A stretch of DNA of 64,000 nucleotides from Streptomyces sp. NBC_01276 (GTDB lineage: Bacteria > Actinomycetota > Actinomycetes > Streptomycetales > Streptomycetaceae): positions 4,393,501 through 4,457,500 of the forward strand of contig NZ_CP108442.1 of assembly GCF_041435355.1 (NCBI RefSeq). The letters run 5' to 3'. How positions within the stretch are numbered: position 1 is the stretch's first letter; the number at the start of each line of letters is the position of its first letter. Both the position numbers and the translations under genes were made by a program. Of this stretch, positions 25,857 through 35,220 are shown one piece after another. The notes under the pieces are model-generated. The model searched no databases. It was not told the DNA's origin and was given only the letters and a program-made list of their open reading frames with translations.

Positions 25857-26189
25857 TCAGCGGCGCGGCGCGTACATGATCACGGCCATCCCGGCGAGGC
25901 AGACGAGGGCGCCGGTGACGTCCCAGCGGTCGGGGCGGTAGCCGTCGGCGACGACGCCCCAGAGGAGGGATCCGGCGACGAAGACGCCGCCGTAGGCGGC
26001 CAGCACGCGGGCGAAATCGCCTTGGGGCTGGAGGGTGGCGACGAATCCGTACAGGCCGAGGGCGATGACGCCGGCGCCGATCCAGGCCCAGCCCTTGTGT
26101 TCGCGCACCCCCTGCCAGACCAGCCAGGCGCCTCCGATCTCCAGGACGGCGGCGAGGGCGAAGAGGGCGGCGGAGCGTGCGATGAGCAT
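25857..26189 (-). CDS. YnfA/UPF0060 family small membrane protein
   Basis: 110 residues from the ATG at 26189 ([55 protein letters not shown]). Four membrane helices and the conserved E in [13 protein letters not shown] match the YnfA family, related to the small multidrug-resistance transporters. The ending [18 protein letters not shown] is typical. The frame continues far upstream, but family length and start agree with 26189. Possible efflux role; not shown for most members. Confidence 0.88.
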   Translation of the reverse strand: MLIARSAALFALAAVLEIGGAWLVWQGVREHKGWAWIGAGVIALGLYGFVATLQPQGDFARVLAAYGGVFVAGSLLWGVVADGYRPDRWDVTGALVCLAGMAVIMYAPRR

Positions 26190-26297
26190 GGCCGGAAGCC
26201 TACGCAGGCGAATGGGTGAGGGCTCGCCCTCGTTCGTGTGATGGTCCGACCGGTGGGTGGGTGGGCTGGTTAGCGTCCGCGCGAGGAGGTGGTGGCG

Positions 26298-26765
26298 GTG
26301 CGCCGTGGTGCCGTACGGAGTGTGGTGGTGGCGGGCTTGCTGGTGCTGGGCGGGGCCGGGCCCGCGGGTGCGTGGGCCGGGCCGGAGGCCGACGTGGCCT
26401 ACCACGGGCGGGTGTCCCTGGCCCATGGCCGGCTGAAGGTGTGGATGGTGCCGCAGAACGAGGGGCCGTCCGGGGTGCCGAACGCGACGGTGCGGGTGCG
26501 GCTGTCGGTGGACCTCGCGGACCGGCAGGAGCTGGCCGAGGGGTGCGCGCGGGCGGGGCAGCGCGAGGTGGTCTGCGAGACGGGTGAGCTGCCGGAGCAC
26601 GGCAGGGGGCGGCACATCGGGCTGTCGCTGGGGCTGCGGGAGCGGCCGGCCGAGGTGGTGGTGCGCATCGACACGTGGTGGAACGGCGGGGCGACCGACC
26701 GCAACCGCGGCAACAACGAGCTCGTGGTGCTGGCCCTGGACACGGGCGACGGTTACGCCTTCTGA
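26298..26765 (+). CDS. Small secreted protein of unknown function
   Basis: 155 residues if the GTG at 26298 is used, placed 8 nt after GAGGAGG; the GTGs at 26289 and 26292 overlap or abut that site. A signal peptide is visible: [27 protein letters not shown]. The mature domain is beta-like ([36 protein letters not shown]), with two cysteines that could form a disulfide and a [22 protein letters not shown] ending, reminiscent of DUF11/CARDB-like cell-wall domains. No function assigned. Its last codons overlap the convergent monooxygenase tail. Confidence 0.55.
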   Translation: MRRGAVRSVVVAGLLVLGGAGPAGAWAGPEADVAYHGRVSLAHGRLKVWMVPQNEGPSGVPNATVRVRLSVDLADRQELAEGCARAGQREVVCETGELPEHGRGRHIGLSLGLRERPAEVVVRIDTWWNGGATDRNRGNNELVVLALDTGDGYAF

Positions 26766-28498
26766 GGGCCTTGAGGGCCTTGAGGGCCTTGAGGGCCTTG
26801 AGGGCCTTGAGGGGCCTGGGGGCCTTGGGGGACCCGGGGGCCGCCGGGTCCCGGCAGGGGGCGGGGCAGCAGCCAGGCGGCGACGGCCGCGGTGAGCTCG
26901 GCGTCGGTGGGCCGCGGGGCGCTCCAGGCGACGTACCCGTCGGGGCGTACGAGGACGCACGCGGTGCGCGTCCCGGAGGCCCAGCGGCGGTGGGCGAGGG
27001 GGGTTCCGGGCGGGGTGGCGGTGCCGGGCGGGGTGACGAGGACGAAGCCGCCGGTGCGCAGGGCCTCGTAGAGGCGCTCTCCGTGGGCGAGGGCGAGGTC
27101 GGGGGCGCGCCGGCCGGCGGGGGTGGGGCGGCGGGTGCCCGGCGGGGGCGGGTAGGCGATGCCGATGCCGGAGACGATGCCGAGGGCGCGTTCCCGGGCG
27201 GGGCCGATGTGGGCGAGGAGGGCGGCGCCGAGGGCGCGGGCGGTGCGGTGGGCCGGGGTGGCGGCCATGGCGGCGCGGACGATGGTGCCGCTGACGCGCA
27301 GGACGAGGCGGCCGACGGGGTGGCGCTCGCGGTGGTAGCTGTCGAGGAGGGCTTCGGGGTCGGGGGCCCGGCCGTGGAGGACGGCGGCGAGTTTCCAGGA
27401 GAGGTTGGCGGCGTCCTGGAGGCCGGTGTTCATGCCGAGGCCGCCGGCGGGGGAGTGGACGTGGGCGGCGTCCCCGGCGAGGAAGACGCGGCCGACGCGG
27501 TAGTGGGGGACCTGACGTTCGTCGCTGTGGAAGCGGGACATCCAGCGGGGGTCGTGCATGCCGTGGTCGGTGCCGAGGGCGTCGCGCAGGATGTCCCGGA
27601 GTTCGTCGAGGCCGACGGGGGCGGTGTCCGGGGCGTCGGCGTCGCGGCGCCAGCCGATGGCGCGGTACCAGCCGTCGCCGAAGGGGACGAGGAAGCCGAA
27701 GGCGTCGGCGGCGCCGTTGACGGCGAGGGCGTCTTCGGGCGGGTCGGTGAGGCGGACGTCGGCCAGGATCATGGAGCGGACGACGGCGCGGCCGGGAAAG
27801 GGGAGGCCGAGGGCCTCGCGGACGGTGGAGCGGACGCCGTCGGCGCCGACGACGTGGCGGGCGTGGATCCGGCGGGTGGGGGCGGCGCCGGGGGTGCCCG
27901 TCGAGGTGCCTGCGGAGTTCGGGGTGTCCGAGGTGCCCGGGGAGGTGCTCGGGGTCTCCCGGGTGTCCCGGGTGTCCCGGGTGTCCGGGGTGGTGGGGTG
28001 GAGGTCGAGGGTGACGGTGTCGCGGTCCTGATGCAGGCCGATGACCCGACTGTCGTACTGGATGTCCACCCCTGTGGACAACGCGCGGCGCTCCAGGAGT
28101 TTCTCTGTCTCATATTGAGGGGTGACGAGCGCGAACGGGTAGCGCGAGCGCAGGCGTTGGAGGGAGAGGGGCATGCCACCGAAGGGGCGTATGCGGTCGA
28201 TCCGGCGGCCGGTGGTGACGAGCGGGTCGGCGAGTCCGCGGGCGTCGAGCAGTTCGAGGGTGCGGGCGTGCACGGCGAAGGCGCGGGTGAGGTTGGCGGC
28301 GGTGCGGGGGCGCCGCTCCACGAGGGTGACGGAGAGTCCGGTGGCGGCGAGGTCGCCGGCGAGCAGGAGTCCGGTGGGTCCTGCGCCGACGACCACGACG
28401 TCGACGACGGTCCGGGGGTCCGCGGTGGCGGCGGACCCGGGGTCGGTCGCGGCGGTGGCGGGGTCCATGACGTGCGAGGTGTTCTCGGCTGCGGTCAT
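26753..28498 (-). CDS. FAD-dependent aromatic monooxygenase with Gly-Pro-Gln tail
   Basis: 581 residues. A PHBH-type flavin monooxygenase: [15 protein letters not shown] (about 34-48) binds [13 protein letters not shown] is the DG motif, and [25 protein letters not shown] is the second FAD motif. These enzymes hydroxylate aromatic or polyketide substrates with NAD(P)H. Two repeats stand out: an internal [11 protein letters not shown] insert near 173 and a C-terminal run of about seven Gly-Pro-Gln triplets encoded by 9-bp DNA repeats at 26762..26830. The tail overlaps the convergent secreted-protein gene by 13 nt. Confidence 0.88.
   Translation of the reverse strand: MTAAENTSHVMDPATAATDPGSAATADPRTVVDVVVVGAGPTGLLLAGDLAATGLSVTLVERRPRTAANLTRAFAVHARTLELLDARGLADPLVTTGRRIDRIRPFGGMPLSLQRLRSRYPFALVTPQYETEKLLERRALSTGVDIQYDSRVIGLHQDRDTVTLDLHPTTPDTRDTRDTRETPSTSPGTSDTPNSAGTSTGTPGAAPTRRIHARHVVGADGVRSTVREALGLPFPGRAVVRSMILADVRLTDPPEDALAVNGAADAFGFLVPFGDGWYRAIGWRRDADAPDTAPVGLDELRDILRDALGTDHGMHDPRWMSRFHSDERQVPHYRVGRVFLAGDAAHVHSPAGGLGMNTGLQDAANLSWKLAAVLHGRAPDPEALLDSYHRERHPVGRLVLRVSGTIVRAAMAATPAHRTARALGAALLAHIGPARERALGIVSGIGIAYPPPPGTRRPTPAGRRAPDLALAHGERLYEALRTGGFVLVTPPGTATPPGTPLAHRRWASGTRTACVLVRPDGYVAWSAPRPTDAELTAAVAAWLLPRPLPGPGGPRVPQGPQAPQGPQGPQGPQGPQGPQKA
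26762..26833. repeat. 9-bp tandem repeat encoding Gly-Pro-Gln
   Basis: About five near-perfect copies of TTGAGGGCC (first copy CTGAGGGCC), then three degenerate copies. Read on the minus strand it encodes the (Gly-Pro-Gln)n tail of the monooxygenase. The plus-strand stop codon of the convergent gene falls inside the first unit. Confidence 0.9.
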
Positions 28499-28540
28499 GG
28501 CCGGAGAGTCTGCCGGACGGGACCCTCCGGGGGGTGGGGG

Positions 28541-29275
28541 TCAGGCTGCGGCGCCGCCGAATTCGGCCATGGCCTCGCTGACGATCCGTTCCAGCCGGGC
28601 GTGGTGGGCGCCGCGCCAGTAGACGCGCTCGCAGTCGGTGCACTGCGCGAAGACGTCGTACGAGCGCTGCGTGCCGTGCTCCAGACGGTCGCCCACGCTG
28701 TCCTTGTCGGCCTCGTGCAGGGGGCCGTTGCAGGCCGTGCAGCGGGTCCAGGGGGCGAGGTCGGGGGCGAACCGGCCGAGGACGTCGCGGAGTTGGTCGT
28801 CCGGGTTGTCGCTGTAGACGTAGGCGCCGGCGAAGATCTCGCGGCGGCGCAGCAGGCCGCGGTCGCGGGAGAGCAGGACGCGGCGTTCGGCGGCGGAGCG
28901 GGTGGCGAGCGCGGGGTCGCCGATGTCCTCGTTCTCGTAGGCGGCGTCGACGCCGAGCAGGCGCAGACGACGGGCGAGGGTGCCGAGGTGGACGTCGAGG
29001 AGGAAACGCAGCGGGGCTTCGGGGAGCCGCTGCGGGCGGTCCACGCCGAACACCTCGACGGACTGGCCCGCTTGGGGCACGTAGGAGACGGGCACCTCGT
29101 GGCCGTCGACGAGGAGGCGGCCGACCTCGGTGAGGGGGACGCCCGCGGATTCGACGACGTGGCCGATGCTGGAGGCGCCGTCGGTGGCGGTCGGTACGCG
29201 ATCCGCGCGCCGGCTGGGCGGGACGAAGAGGCGCAGTTCGGGGGCGAGGGTGAGCTGAATGCCGGGACCGTTCAC
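28541..29275 (-). CDS. Mut7-C RNase-like domain protein with ubiquitin-like N-terminus
   Basis: 244 residues from the GTG at 29275; the frame is open further upstream but runs through the next gene. The N-terminal 85 residues (LTLAPELRLFVPPSRRA to PVSYVPQAGQSVEVFGVDRP) fit the ubiquitin-fold Mut7-C-associated domain. The C-terminal part (RFLLDVHLGTLARRLRLLGVDAAYENE, VLLSRDRGLLRRREI and the zinc pairs CTAC and CTDC) is the Mut7-C PIN-like nuclease. Such proteins are putative RNases. Convergence with nothing and close spacing to the monooxygenase (42 bp) may mean co-transcription. Confidence 0.85.
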   Translation of the reverse strand: MNGPGIQLTLAPELRLFVPPSRRADRVPTATDGASSIGHVVESAGVPLTEVGRLLVDGHEVPVSYVPQAGQSVEVFGVDRPQRLPEAPLRFLLDVHLGTLARRLRLLGVDAAYENEDIGDPALATRSAAERRVLLSRDRGLLRRREIFAGAYVYSDNPDDQLRDVLGRFAPDLAPWTRCTACNGPLHEADKDSVGDRLEHGTQRSYDVFAQCTDCERVYWRGAHHARLERIVSEAMAEFGGAAA

Positions 29276-29316
29276 GATCCCAGCATGCCATCGGGGGGCC
29301 GGGTGGCGCGGCCGAA

Positions 29317-29733
29317 TTACGTGGTCGCGAGGGCTCCGTCGTAGGCGTCGCGGTGGGCGCTGACGTCGTCGAAGTGGTTCTCCGCCCAGCGCTTCACGGA
29401 GGAGAGGAGACAGCCGAGGCTGCCGCCGAGTTCGGTGAGGGCGTAGTCGACGCGGACGGGGACGGTGGGGGTGACGGTGCGGCTGACGAGGCCGTCGCGT
29501 TCGAGGGAACGGAGGGTCTGGGTGAGCATCTTCTGGCTGACGCCGGGGATCTTGCGGCCGAGGTCGCTGTAGCGCATGGAGCCGGTCTCGGCCTGGCCGA
29601 GGGCGCTGAGGATGAGGCCGACCCACTTGTCGCTGATACGGGCCAGGAGCTGGCTGGTGGGGCACTCCTTGACGAAGGCGTCGTAGGCGGCGCGGGCCTC
29701 GTCGCGGCGGGCGGCGGCGGTGCGGGTGGCCAT
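29317..29733 (-). CDS. HxlR-family transcriptional regulator
   Basis: 138 residues. The HxlR winged-helix signature is clear: KECPTSQLLARISDKWVGLILSALGQ, then RYSDLGRKIPGVSQKMLTQTLRSLERDGLVSRT and VDYALTELGGSL. The conserved cysteine near residue 24 could sense oxidants or electrophiles, as in YodB/HypR-like members. It is divergent from an NADP-dependent oxidoreductase, a typical HxlR target, with a palindrome at 29767..29778 in the gap. Confidence 0.93.
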   Translation of the reverse strand: MATRTAAARRDEARAAYDAFVKECPTSQLLARISDKWVGLILSALGQAETGSMRYSDLGRKIPGVSQKMLTQTLRSLERDGLVSRTVTPTVPVRVDYALTELGGSLGCLLSSVKRWAENHFDDVSAHRDAYDGALATT

Positions 29734-29766
29734 GGTTACCCACTTCCGGGTCGGGTACGCACTCCG

Positions 29767-29778
29767 AAGTACGTACTT
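29767..29778. promoter_or_regulatory. Palindrome in HxlR/oxidoreductase promoter region
   Basis: AAGTACGTACTT is a perfect 12-bp palindrome 34 bp upstream of the HxlR start and about 95 bp upstream of the oxidoreductase start. A further AGTACCTC half-like element lies at about 29789. Candidate HxlR operator (inference). Confidence 0.6.
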
Positions 29779-29873
29779 ACGAAAAGAGAGTACCTCTCCC
29801 TAAGTTAGTGGTCATCGGGAAGGGCGGAACCGCCCGGCGAACCCGAGCCGAAAACACACAGGGGAGAAAGAGA

Positions 29874-30794
29874 ATGAGCGAGCAGACGCACACCATGCGG
29901 GCAGCGGTCGTCGACGCCTTCGGCGGCCCGGAGCAGGTGCGGGTGGAGCGGGTGCCGGTGCCGCGCCCGGAAGCCGGCCAGGTCCGGATCCGGGTCCGGG
30001 CGGCCGGGGTGAACCCGGTCGACGGAGCGGTCCGCGTGGGGGTCTTCGGCGGGGCCGGGCAGCGGCTCGGGTTCGGCTGGGACGTGGCGGGCGAGATCGA
30101 CGAGGTCGGCCCGGAGGTGGACGGCTGGACGGTGGGCCGCCGGGTGGTGGGCCTGCACTACGGCCCGGTGAAGCCGCTCGGCACGCACGCCGAGTACGTG
30201 GTGCTCGACGCCTCGGCGCTGGCTCCGGCCCCCGGGACGGCGGACGACGCGGCCGCGGCGGCGCTGCCGCTGAGCGGGCTGACGGCCGCCCGCGCGGTGG
30301 ACCTGCTCGGACTGGCCCCCGGCGCGTCCGTGCTGATCACCGGCGCGGCCGGGGTGGTCGGAGGGCTCGCGGTCCAGCTGGCCGTCCGGGCCGGACTGGT
30401 GGTGACCGCCCTGGCGGGCGCGGAGGACGAGGCCTTCGTACGGTCGCTCGGCGCGAGCGCCTTCGTGGAGCGCGGCGGGGCGCCGGCCGCCCCGGTCGAC
30501 GGGGTCCTGGACGCGGCCGTCCTGGGGGAGGCCGCGCTGGCCTTCGTCCGTGACGGAGGGGTCTACGTCGGGCTCCGCCCCCACGGCGGGCCGGCCGCGG
30601 AGCGGGGGATCCGGGTCGAGGAGCAGGAGGTCGCCCCCGACGGCGAGCACCTGGGGCGGCTGGTCGCGCTGGTCGACGCGGGGGAGCTGACGCTCCGGGT
30701 CGCGGACACCTTCGACCTCTCGGACGCCGCGAAGGCGCACGCCGCCCTCGGCACCCCGGGCACGCGCGGCCGACTGGTCCTCACGGTCGCCTGA
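29874..30794 (+). CDS. NADP-dependent zinc-free oxidoreductase (quinone reductase-like MDR)
   Basis: 306 residues from the ATG at 29874 with GGGGAG 8 nt upstream. A medium-chain dehydrogenase: N-terminal GroES-like part (MRAAVVDAFGGPEQVRVERVPVPRPEAGQVRIRVRAAGVNPVDG) and Rossmann part (VLITGAAGVVGGLAVQLAVRAGLVVTALAG). The zinc ligands of alcohol dehydrogenases are absent, so it belongs to the quinone-oxidoreductase group. Expression is probably controlled by the divergent HxlR protein in response to quinones or aldehydes. The last codons overlap the start of the 8-bp tandem array. Confidence 0.9.
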   Translation: MSEQTHTMRAAVVDAFGGPEQVRVERVPVPRPEAGQVRIRVRAAGVNPVDGAVRVGVFGGAGQRLGFGWDVAGEIDEVGPEVDGWTVGRRVVGLHYGPVKPLGTHAEYVVLDASALAPAPGTADDAAAAALPLSGLTAARAVDLLGLAPGASVLITGAAGVVGGLAVQLAVRAGLVVTALAGAEDEAFVRSLGASAFVERGGAPAAPVDGVLDAAVLGEAALAFVRDGGVYVGLRPHGGPAAERGIRVEEQEVAPDGEHLGRLVALVDAGELTLRVADTFDLSDAAKAHAALGTPGTRGRLVLTVA

Positions 30795-30901
30795 CGGCCT
30801 GACGGCCTGACGGCCTGACGGCCTGACGGCCTGACGGCCTGACGGTCTGACGGCCTGACGGCCTGACGGTCTGACGGCCTGACGGCCTGACGGTCTGACG
30901 G
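30790..30901. repeat. 8-bp tandem array CCTGACGG, 14 copies
   Basis: Fourteen consecutive 8-bp units, eleven CCTGACGG and three TCTGACGG. The variant is every third unit in the second half (units 8, 11, 14), giving a nested 24-bp repeat. The first unit includes the last codon and stop of the oxidoreductase. No spacers, so it is not CRISPR. Confidence 0.95.
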
Positions 30902-31001
30902 CTGGAGGGTCTGGCGGCCTGGAGGGCCGGCCGCCGCGGGGCTCCGGCCCGGCCTGCGCGGCCCGGCCCTCGCGGCCCGGACGTCGGCGGGGAGGGCGGG
31001 G

Positions 31002-31508
31002 TCAGGGGGTGAGGGGCAGGTGCCAGTCGTTGCTCGGGTGCGGGGTGCCCGGGGGGTACTCGAAGTCGACCCGGCCCAGGCACCCGAAGCCCGCCCGGCG
31101 GCAGACGGCGTTGGACGCCGGGTGGTCGGTGCCCGGGAAGGCGTGCAGGGCGCGGCGGGAGCCGTGGGCGCGGACGTGCGCGACGAGTTCGGCGAGGGCG
31201 ACCGCGGCCAGGCCGCGGCCCTGGAACTCCGGGAGCACCGCCCAGCCGGTCTCGTACACCGGCTCGCCGCGCCACTCCCGCTCCCAGAAGCCGATCGACC
31301 CGACGCTCTCGGTGCCGAGCACCACCCGGAACATCCGCCCGGCGGCCGGCTCCCGCGCGCTCAGGGCCTCGTAGCGGCGCTGCCGGGCGATGAGCTTCTC
31401 CTCGGACTCGGGCCCGCCGAGGTGCGCGGTCATCTCCGCCGAGTTGCACCGCGACAGCAGCCAGAAGTCGTCCTCGCCCCAGGGCTCCAGCCGTACGCGT
31501 GTCTCCAT
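31002..31508 (-). CDS. GNAT-family N-acetyltransferase
   Basis: 168 residues from the ATG at 31508 (METRVRLEPWGEDDFWLLSRCNSAEMTAHLGG). The acetyl-CoA site is VYETGWAVLPEFQGRGLAAVALAELVAHV, motif A with the Q-x-x-G-x-G/A pattern; the C-terminal FPGTDHPASNAVCRRAGFGCLGRVDFEYP is motif B. It resembles the RimJ/RimL-like acetyltransferases that act on amino groups of proteins or small molecules; the substrate is unknown. The divergent EF-hand gene starts 128 bp away. Confidence 0.88.
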   Translation of the reverse strand: METRVRLEPWGEDDFWLLSRCNSAEMTAHLGGPESEEKLIARQRRYEALSAREPAAGRMFRVVLGTESVGSIGFWEREWRGEPVYETGWAVLPEFQGRGLAAVALAELVAHVRAHGSRRALHAFPGTDHPASNAVCRRAGFGCLGRVDFEYPPGTPHPSNDWHLPLTP

Positions 31509-31635
31509 GCGGCCACTCTGCCCCGTGGGCCGGGGGGCGGAAAGAGGTGAGAGGGGGCGCGTGGGGCGCGCGGAGCGGGTGAGGGGGTGAGGGGAGGGGT
31601 AGCGGGCCAGTCCGAAGTACGCGAAAGGAATCTTC

Positions 31636-32166
31636 ATGGACACGGCGACCTCCCTCATGGCAAAGCGCCACATCTTCACCATGCTCGATGTGGACGGGGA
31701 CGGCGTGATCTCCCGTCACGAGTACCTGTCCCGCCCCGAGCGGGCCGCGTCGGCGATGGGCCGCGGCGGCGACGACCCGCGGGTCGCGGTCGCCCGCACC
31801 GCCCACGAGCGGGTGTTCGCATCGATGGACGCGGACGGCGACGGGGCGGTGACCTTCGAGGAGTACGCGGCCTGGGCGGGCGCCGAGGCCTTCGACGAGG
31901 TCTGCCGGCAGGCGCTCGGCTCGCTGTTCGACCTCGCCGACGCGGACGGCGACGGGGCGCTGGACCGGGCGGAGTTCACGCGGCTGCGCGAGGCGCTGGG
32001 CAATCCGGCCGACAACGCCGGTCCGGCGTTCGACGCGCTGGACGAGGCCGCCGGCGGCCACGGGCGCGTCGGCCGGGACGCCTACCTGGCCTCGATCCGC
32101 AGCTACGTCACGGAGGGCACGTCACCGATGGCGGAGGCACTGCACACGGCCGCCGCCGCCCGCTGA
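31636..32166 (+). CDS. EF-hand calcium-binding protein
   Basis: 176 residues, start supported by AAAGGAA 7 nt upstream. Three canonical 12-residue EF-hand loops are visible: DVDGDGVISRHE (18-29), DADGDGAVTFEE (65-76) and DADGDGALDRAE (102-113). A fourth region near 145 is degenerate (EAAGGHGRVGRDAY). Length and layout match calerythrin-like proteins of Streptomyces, which buffer or sense cytosolic calcium. No signal peptide. Confidence 0.93.
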   Translation: MDTATSLMAKRHIFTMLDVDGDGVISRHEYLSRPERAASAMGRGGDDPRVAVARTAHERVFASMDADGDGAVTFEEYAAWAGAEAFDEVCRQALGSLFDLADADGDGALDRAEFTRLREALGNPADNAGPAFDALDEAAGGHGRVGRDAYLASIRSYVTEGTSPMAEALHTAAAAR

Positions 32167-32259
32167 CCAGCCGCACCGCCGCCGCCCCGCCCCGCCCCGC
32201 GGCCCCGCCCCGCCGCGCCGACGCCGCCCCGCCGCGCGACCGCGGCGGGGCGGCGTCGG

Positions 32260-32697
32260 TCAGGGCCAGACGAGGCAGTACGGCTGGTGGCCGGCCTCGT
32301 GGAGGCGGTGGGAGAAGTCCTGCCACTCGTGCAGCAGCTGGTAGACGTTGAAGGCGTCCCGGGGGCCGCCCCGGTCCGGGACGGTCGACCAGATGAAGGC
32401 GGCCGCGCCGACCGACTCCTCGCCGACGCCGCGCAGCGGGTCGACCACCGTCATCGGGAGCTTGACCACGGCGTAGTCGGGGTGCAGGACGACCAGCTCC
32501 AGCGGGGGCACCTTGTGCAGAGGTATGCCCTCGATGCCGGTCAGGACCATCGCGGCGACCGTCTCCGGCTTGATCTTGGTGAACATGCCGCCCATGCCGA
32601 GCTCGTCGCCGCCCAGTTCCTCGGGCCGCATCGTCTGGGGCACCCGCGCGGCCGTGGCGCCGTCCGGGGCGCCGAAGTACTTGTACGTCACTCCCAT
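32260..32697 (-). CDS. Conserved hypothetical protein of Streptomyces
   Basis: 145 residues from the ATG at 32697 (MGVTYKYFGAPDGATAARVP), preceded by AAGGG; the open frame continues upstream, but the extra N-terminus is Arg/Gly-rich and unlikely. Soluble protein with segments PEELGGDELGMGGMFTKIKPETVAAMVLTGIEG, LELVVLHPDYAVVKLPMTVV and FNVYQLLHEWQDFSHRLHEAGHQPYCLVWP. I recognise it as a recurring actinomycete protein without an assigned role. It lies between the EF-hand and hemL genes and is divergent from hemL. Confidence 0.7.
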   Translation of the reverse strand: MGVTYKYFGAPDGATAARVPQTMRPEELGGDELGMGGMFTKIKPETVAAMVLTGIEGIPLHKVPPLELVVLHPDYAVVKLPMTVVDPLRGVGEESVGAAAFIWSTVPDRGGPRDAFNVYQLLHEWQDFSHRLHEAGHQPYCLVWP

Positions 32698-33004
32698 GCC
32701 GCGGCCCTTGGGGAGGCCGTCCCCGCCGTCCGGCGTCCGGGTGGGACCAGGTACGGGATCGGCCGCCTCGGCGCCTCGGCGCCGGTGCTTGCCGCGACGG
32801 GCTCGGGCGTCACGGGCGCGCTGCGGGTCCAGGCCGTCCGTACCCTCGCCCGGTCCACCACCGCGTTGCATATCTCCACCCGACACGTATTGCCTGCCCC
32901 GGCCCCGCGGCCCCCGCCACGCAGCCTGATCATCATGGCAGTGACCTCCCCCGCGGCGGCGCGGTGAAACGCCCGTCCGCAAGTCTGTCGCGGCCTCTGA
33001 GACC

Positions 33005-34323
<1,319 letters not shown>

Positions 34324-34327
<4 letters not shown>

Positions 34328-34998
34328 GCGACATGACCGTCGTCCACCTGATGCGGCACGGCGAGGTGCACAACCCGGACGGGGTGCTCTACGGGCGCCG
34401 GGCCGGGTACCACCTCTCCGAGCTGGGCCGGCAGATGGCCGACCGGGTGGCCGAGCACCTCCAGGACCGGGACGTCACGCACGTGGTGGCCTCCCCGCTG
34501 GAGCGGGCGCAGGAGACGGCCGCGCCGATCGCGAAGGTGCACGGCCTGGAGCTGGCGACGGACGGCCGGCTGATCGAGGCGGGCAACGTCTTCGAGGGCA
34601 AGACCTTCGGCGTCGGCGACGGTGCGCTGCGCAAGCCGGGCAACTGGAAGCACCTGACGAACCCGTTCAAGCCGTCGTGGGGCGAGCCGTACGTCGAGCA
34701 GGTCGTGCGGATGATGAGCGCGATCGAGGCGGCGCGGGACGCGGCGCGCGGGCACGAGGCGGTGGCGGTCAGCCACCAGCTGCCGATCTGGATCGTGCGG
34801 AGCTTCGCGGAGAAGCGGCGGCTGTGGCACGACCCGCGGCGCCGGCAGTGCACGCTGGCCTCGCTGACGTCGTTCACGTACCAGGGCGACAAGCTGGTGT
34901 CGGTGGGCTACAGCGAGCCGGCGCGGGACCTGGTCCCGGCGCACCTGCTGGCCGGAGCGAAGCCGGTGAAGGGCAAGTCCAAGGCCTTCGGCGCCTGA
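34324..34998 (+). CDS. Histidine phosphatase (phosphoglycerate mutase-like)
   Basis: 224 residues; the ATG overlaps the hemL stop (ATGA). The RHG signature LMRHGEVHN (about 9-17) contains the phospho-acceptor histidine; [11 protein letters not shown] and the second catalytic histidine in [13 protein letters not shown] complete the site. The substrate is unknown; some actinomycete relatives are phosphoglycerate mutases, others act on small phosphates. Being translationally coupled to hemL, it is likely part of the tetrapyrrole or cytochrome operon. A hairpin follows the stop. Confidence 0.88.
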
Positions 34999-35009
34999 CT
35001 CCGCCTCCT

Positions 35010-35045
35010 CCGCGGGCCCGTCCCCACCCGGGGGCGGGCCCGCGG
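35010..35045 (+). terminator. Hairpin terminator after the phosphatase gene
   Basis: An 11-bp outer stem (35010..35020 with 35035..35045) plus a 4-bp inner GC stem, 12 bp after the phosphatase stop. It separates hemL-phosphatase from the deacetylase gene. Confidence 0.65.
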
Positions 35046-35220
35046 GCGTCTCCGCGCCCGCCCGTGCCCCCGGCCCTCCGGCCTCGTGCCCCCGGCCCCC
35101 CCGCCCCCGGGCCCCAAGGGCAAAGCCGGGTCATGGGCAGGCCTAATTTCATACAAGTTGCGCACGTGGTGACGTGTCGGTGGGTCGACGTCGCGGGATT
35201 GTCCGTTTATATGACATTTC

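Noticed and set aside
30790..30901. Tandem 8-bp units as a CRISPR array
   Set aside because: Units are contiguous without spacers and no cas genes are present.
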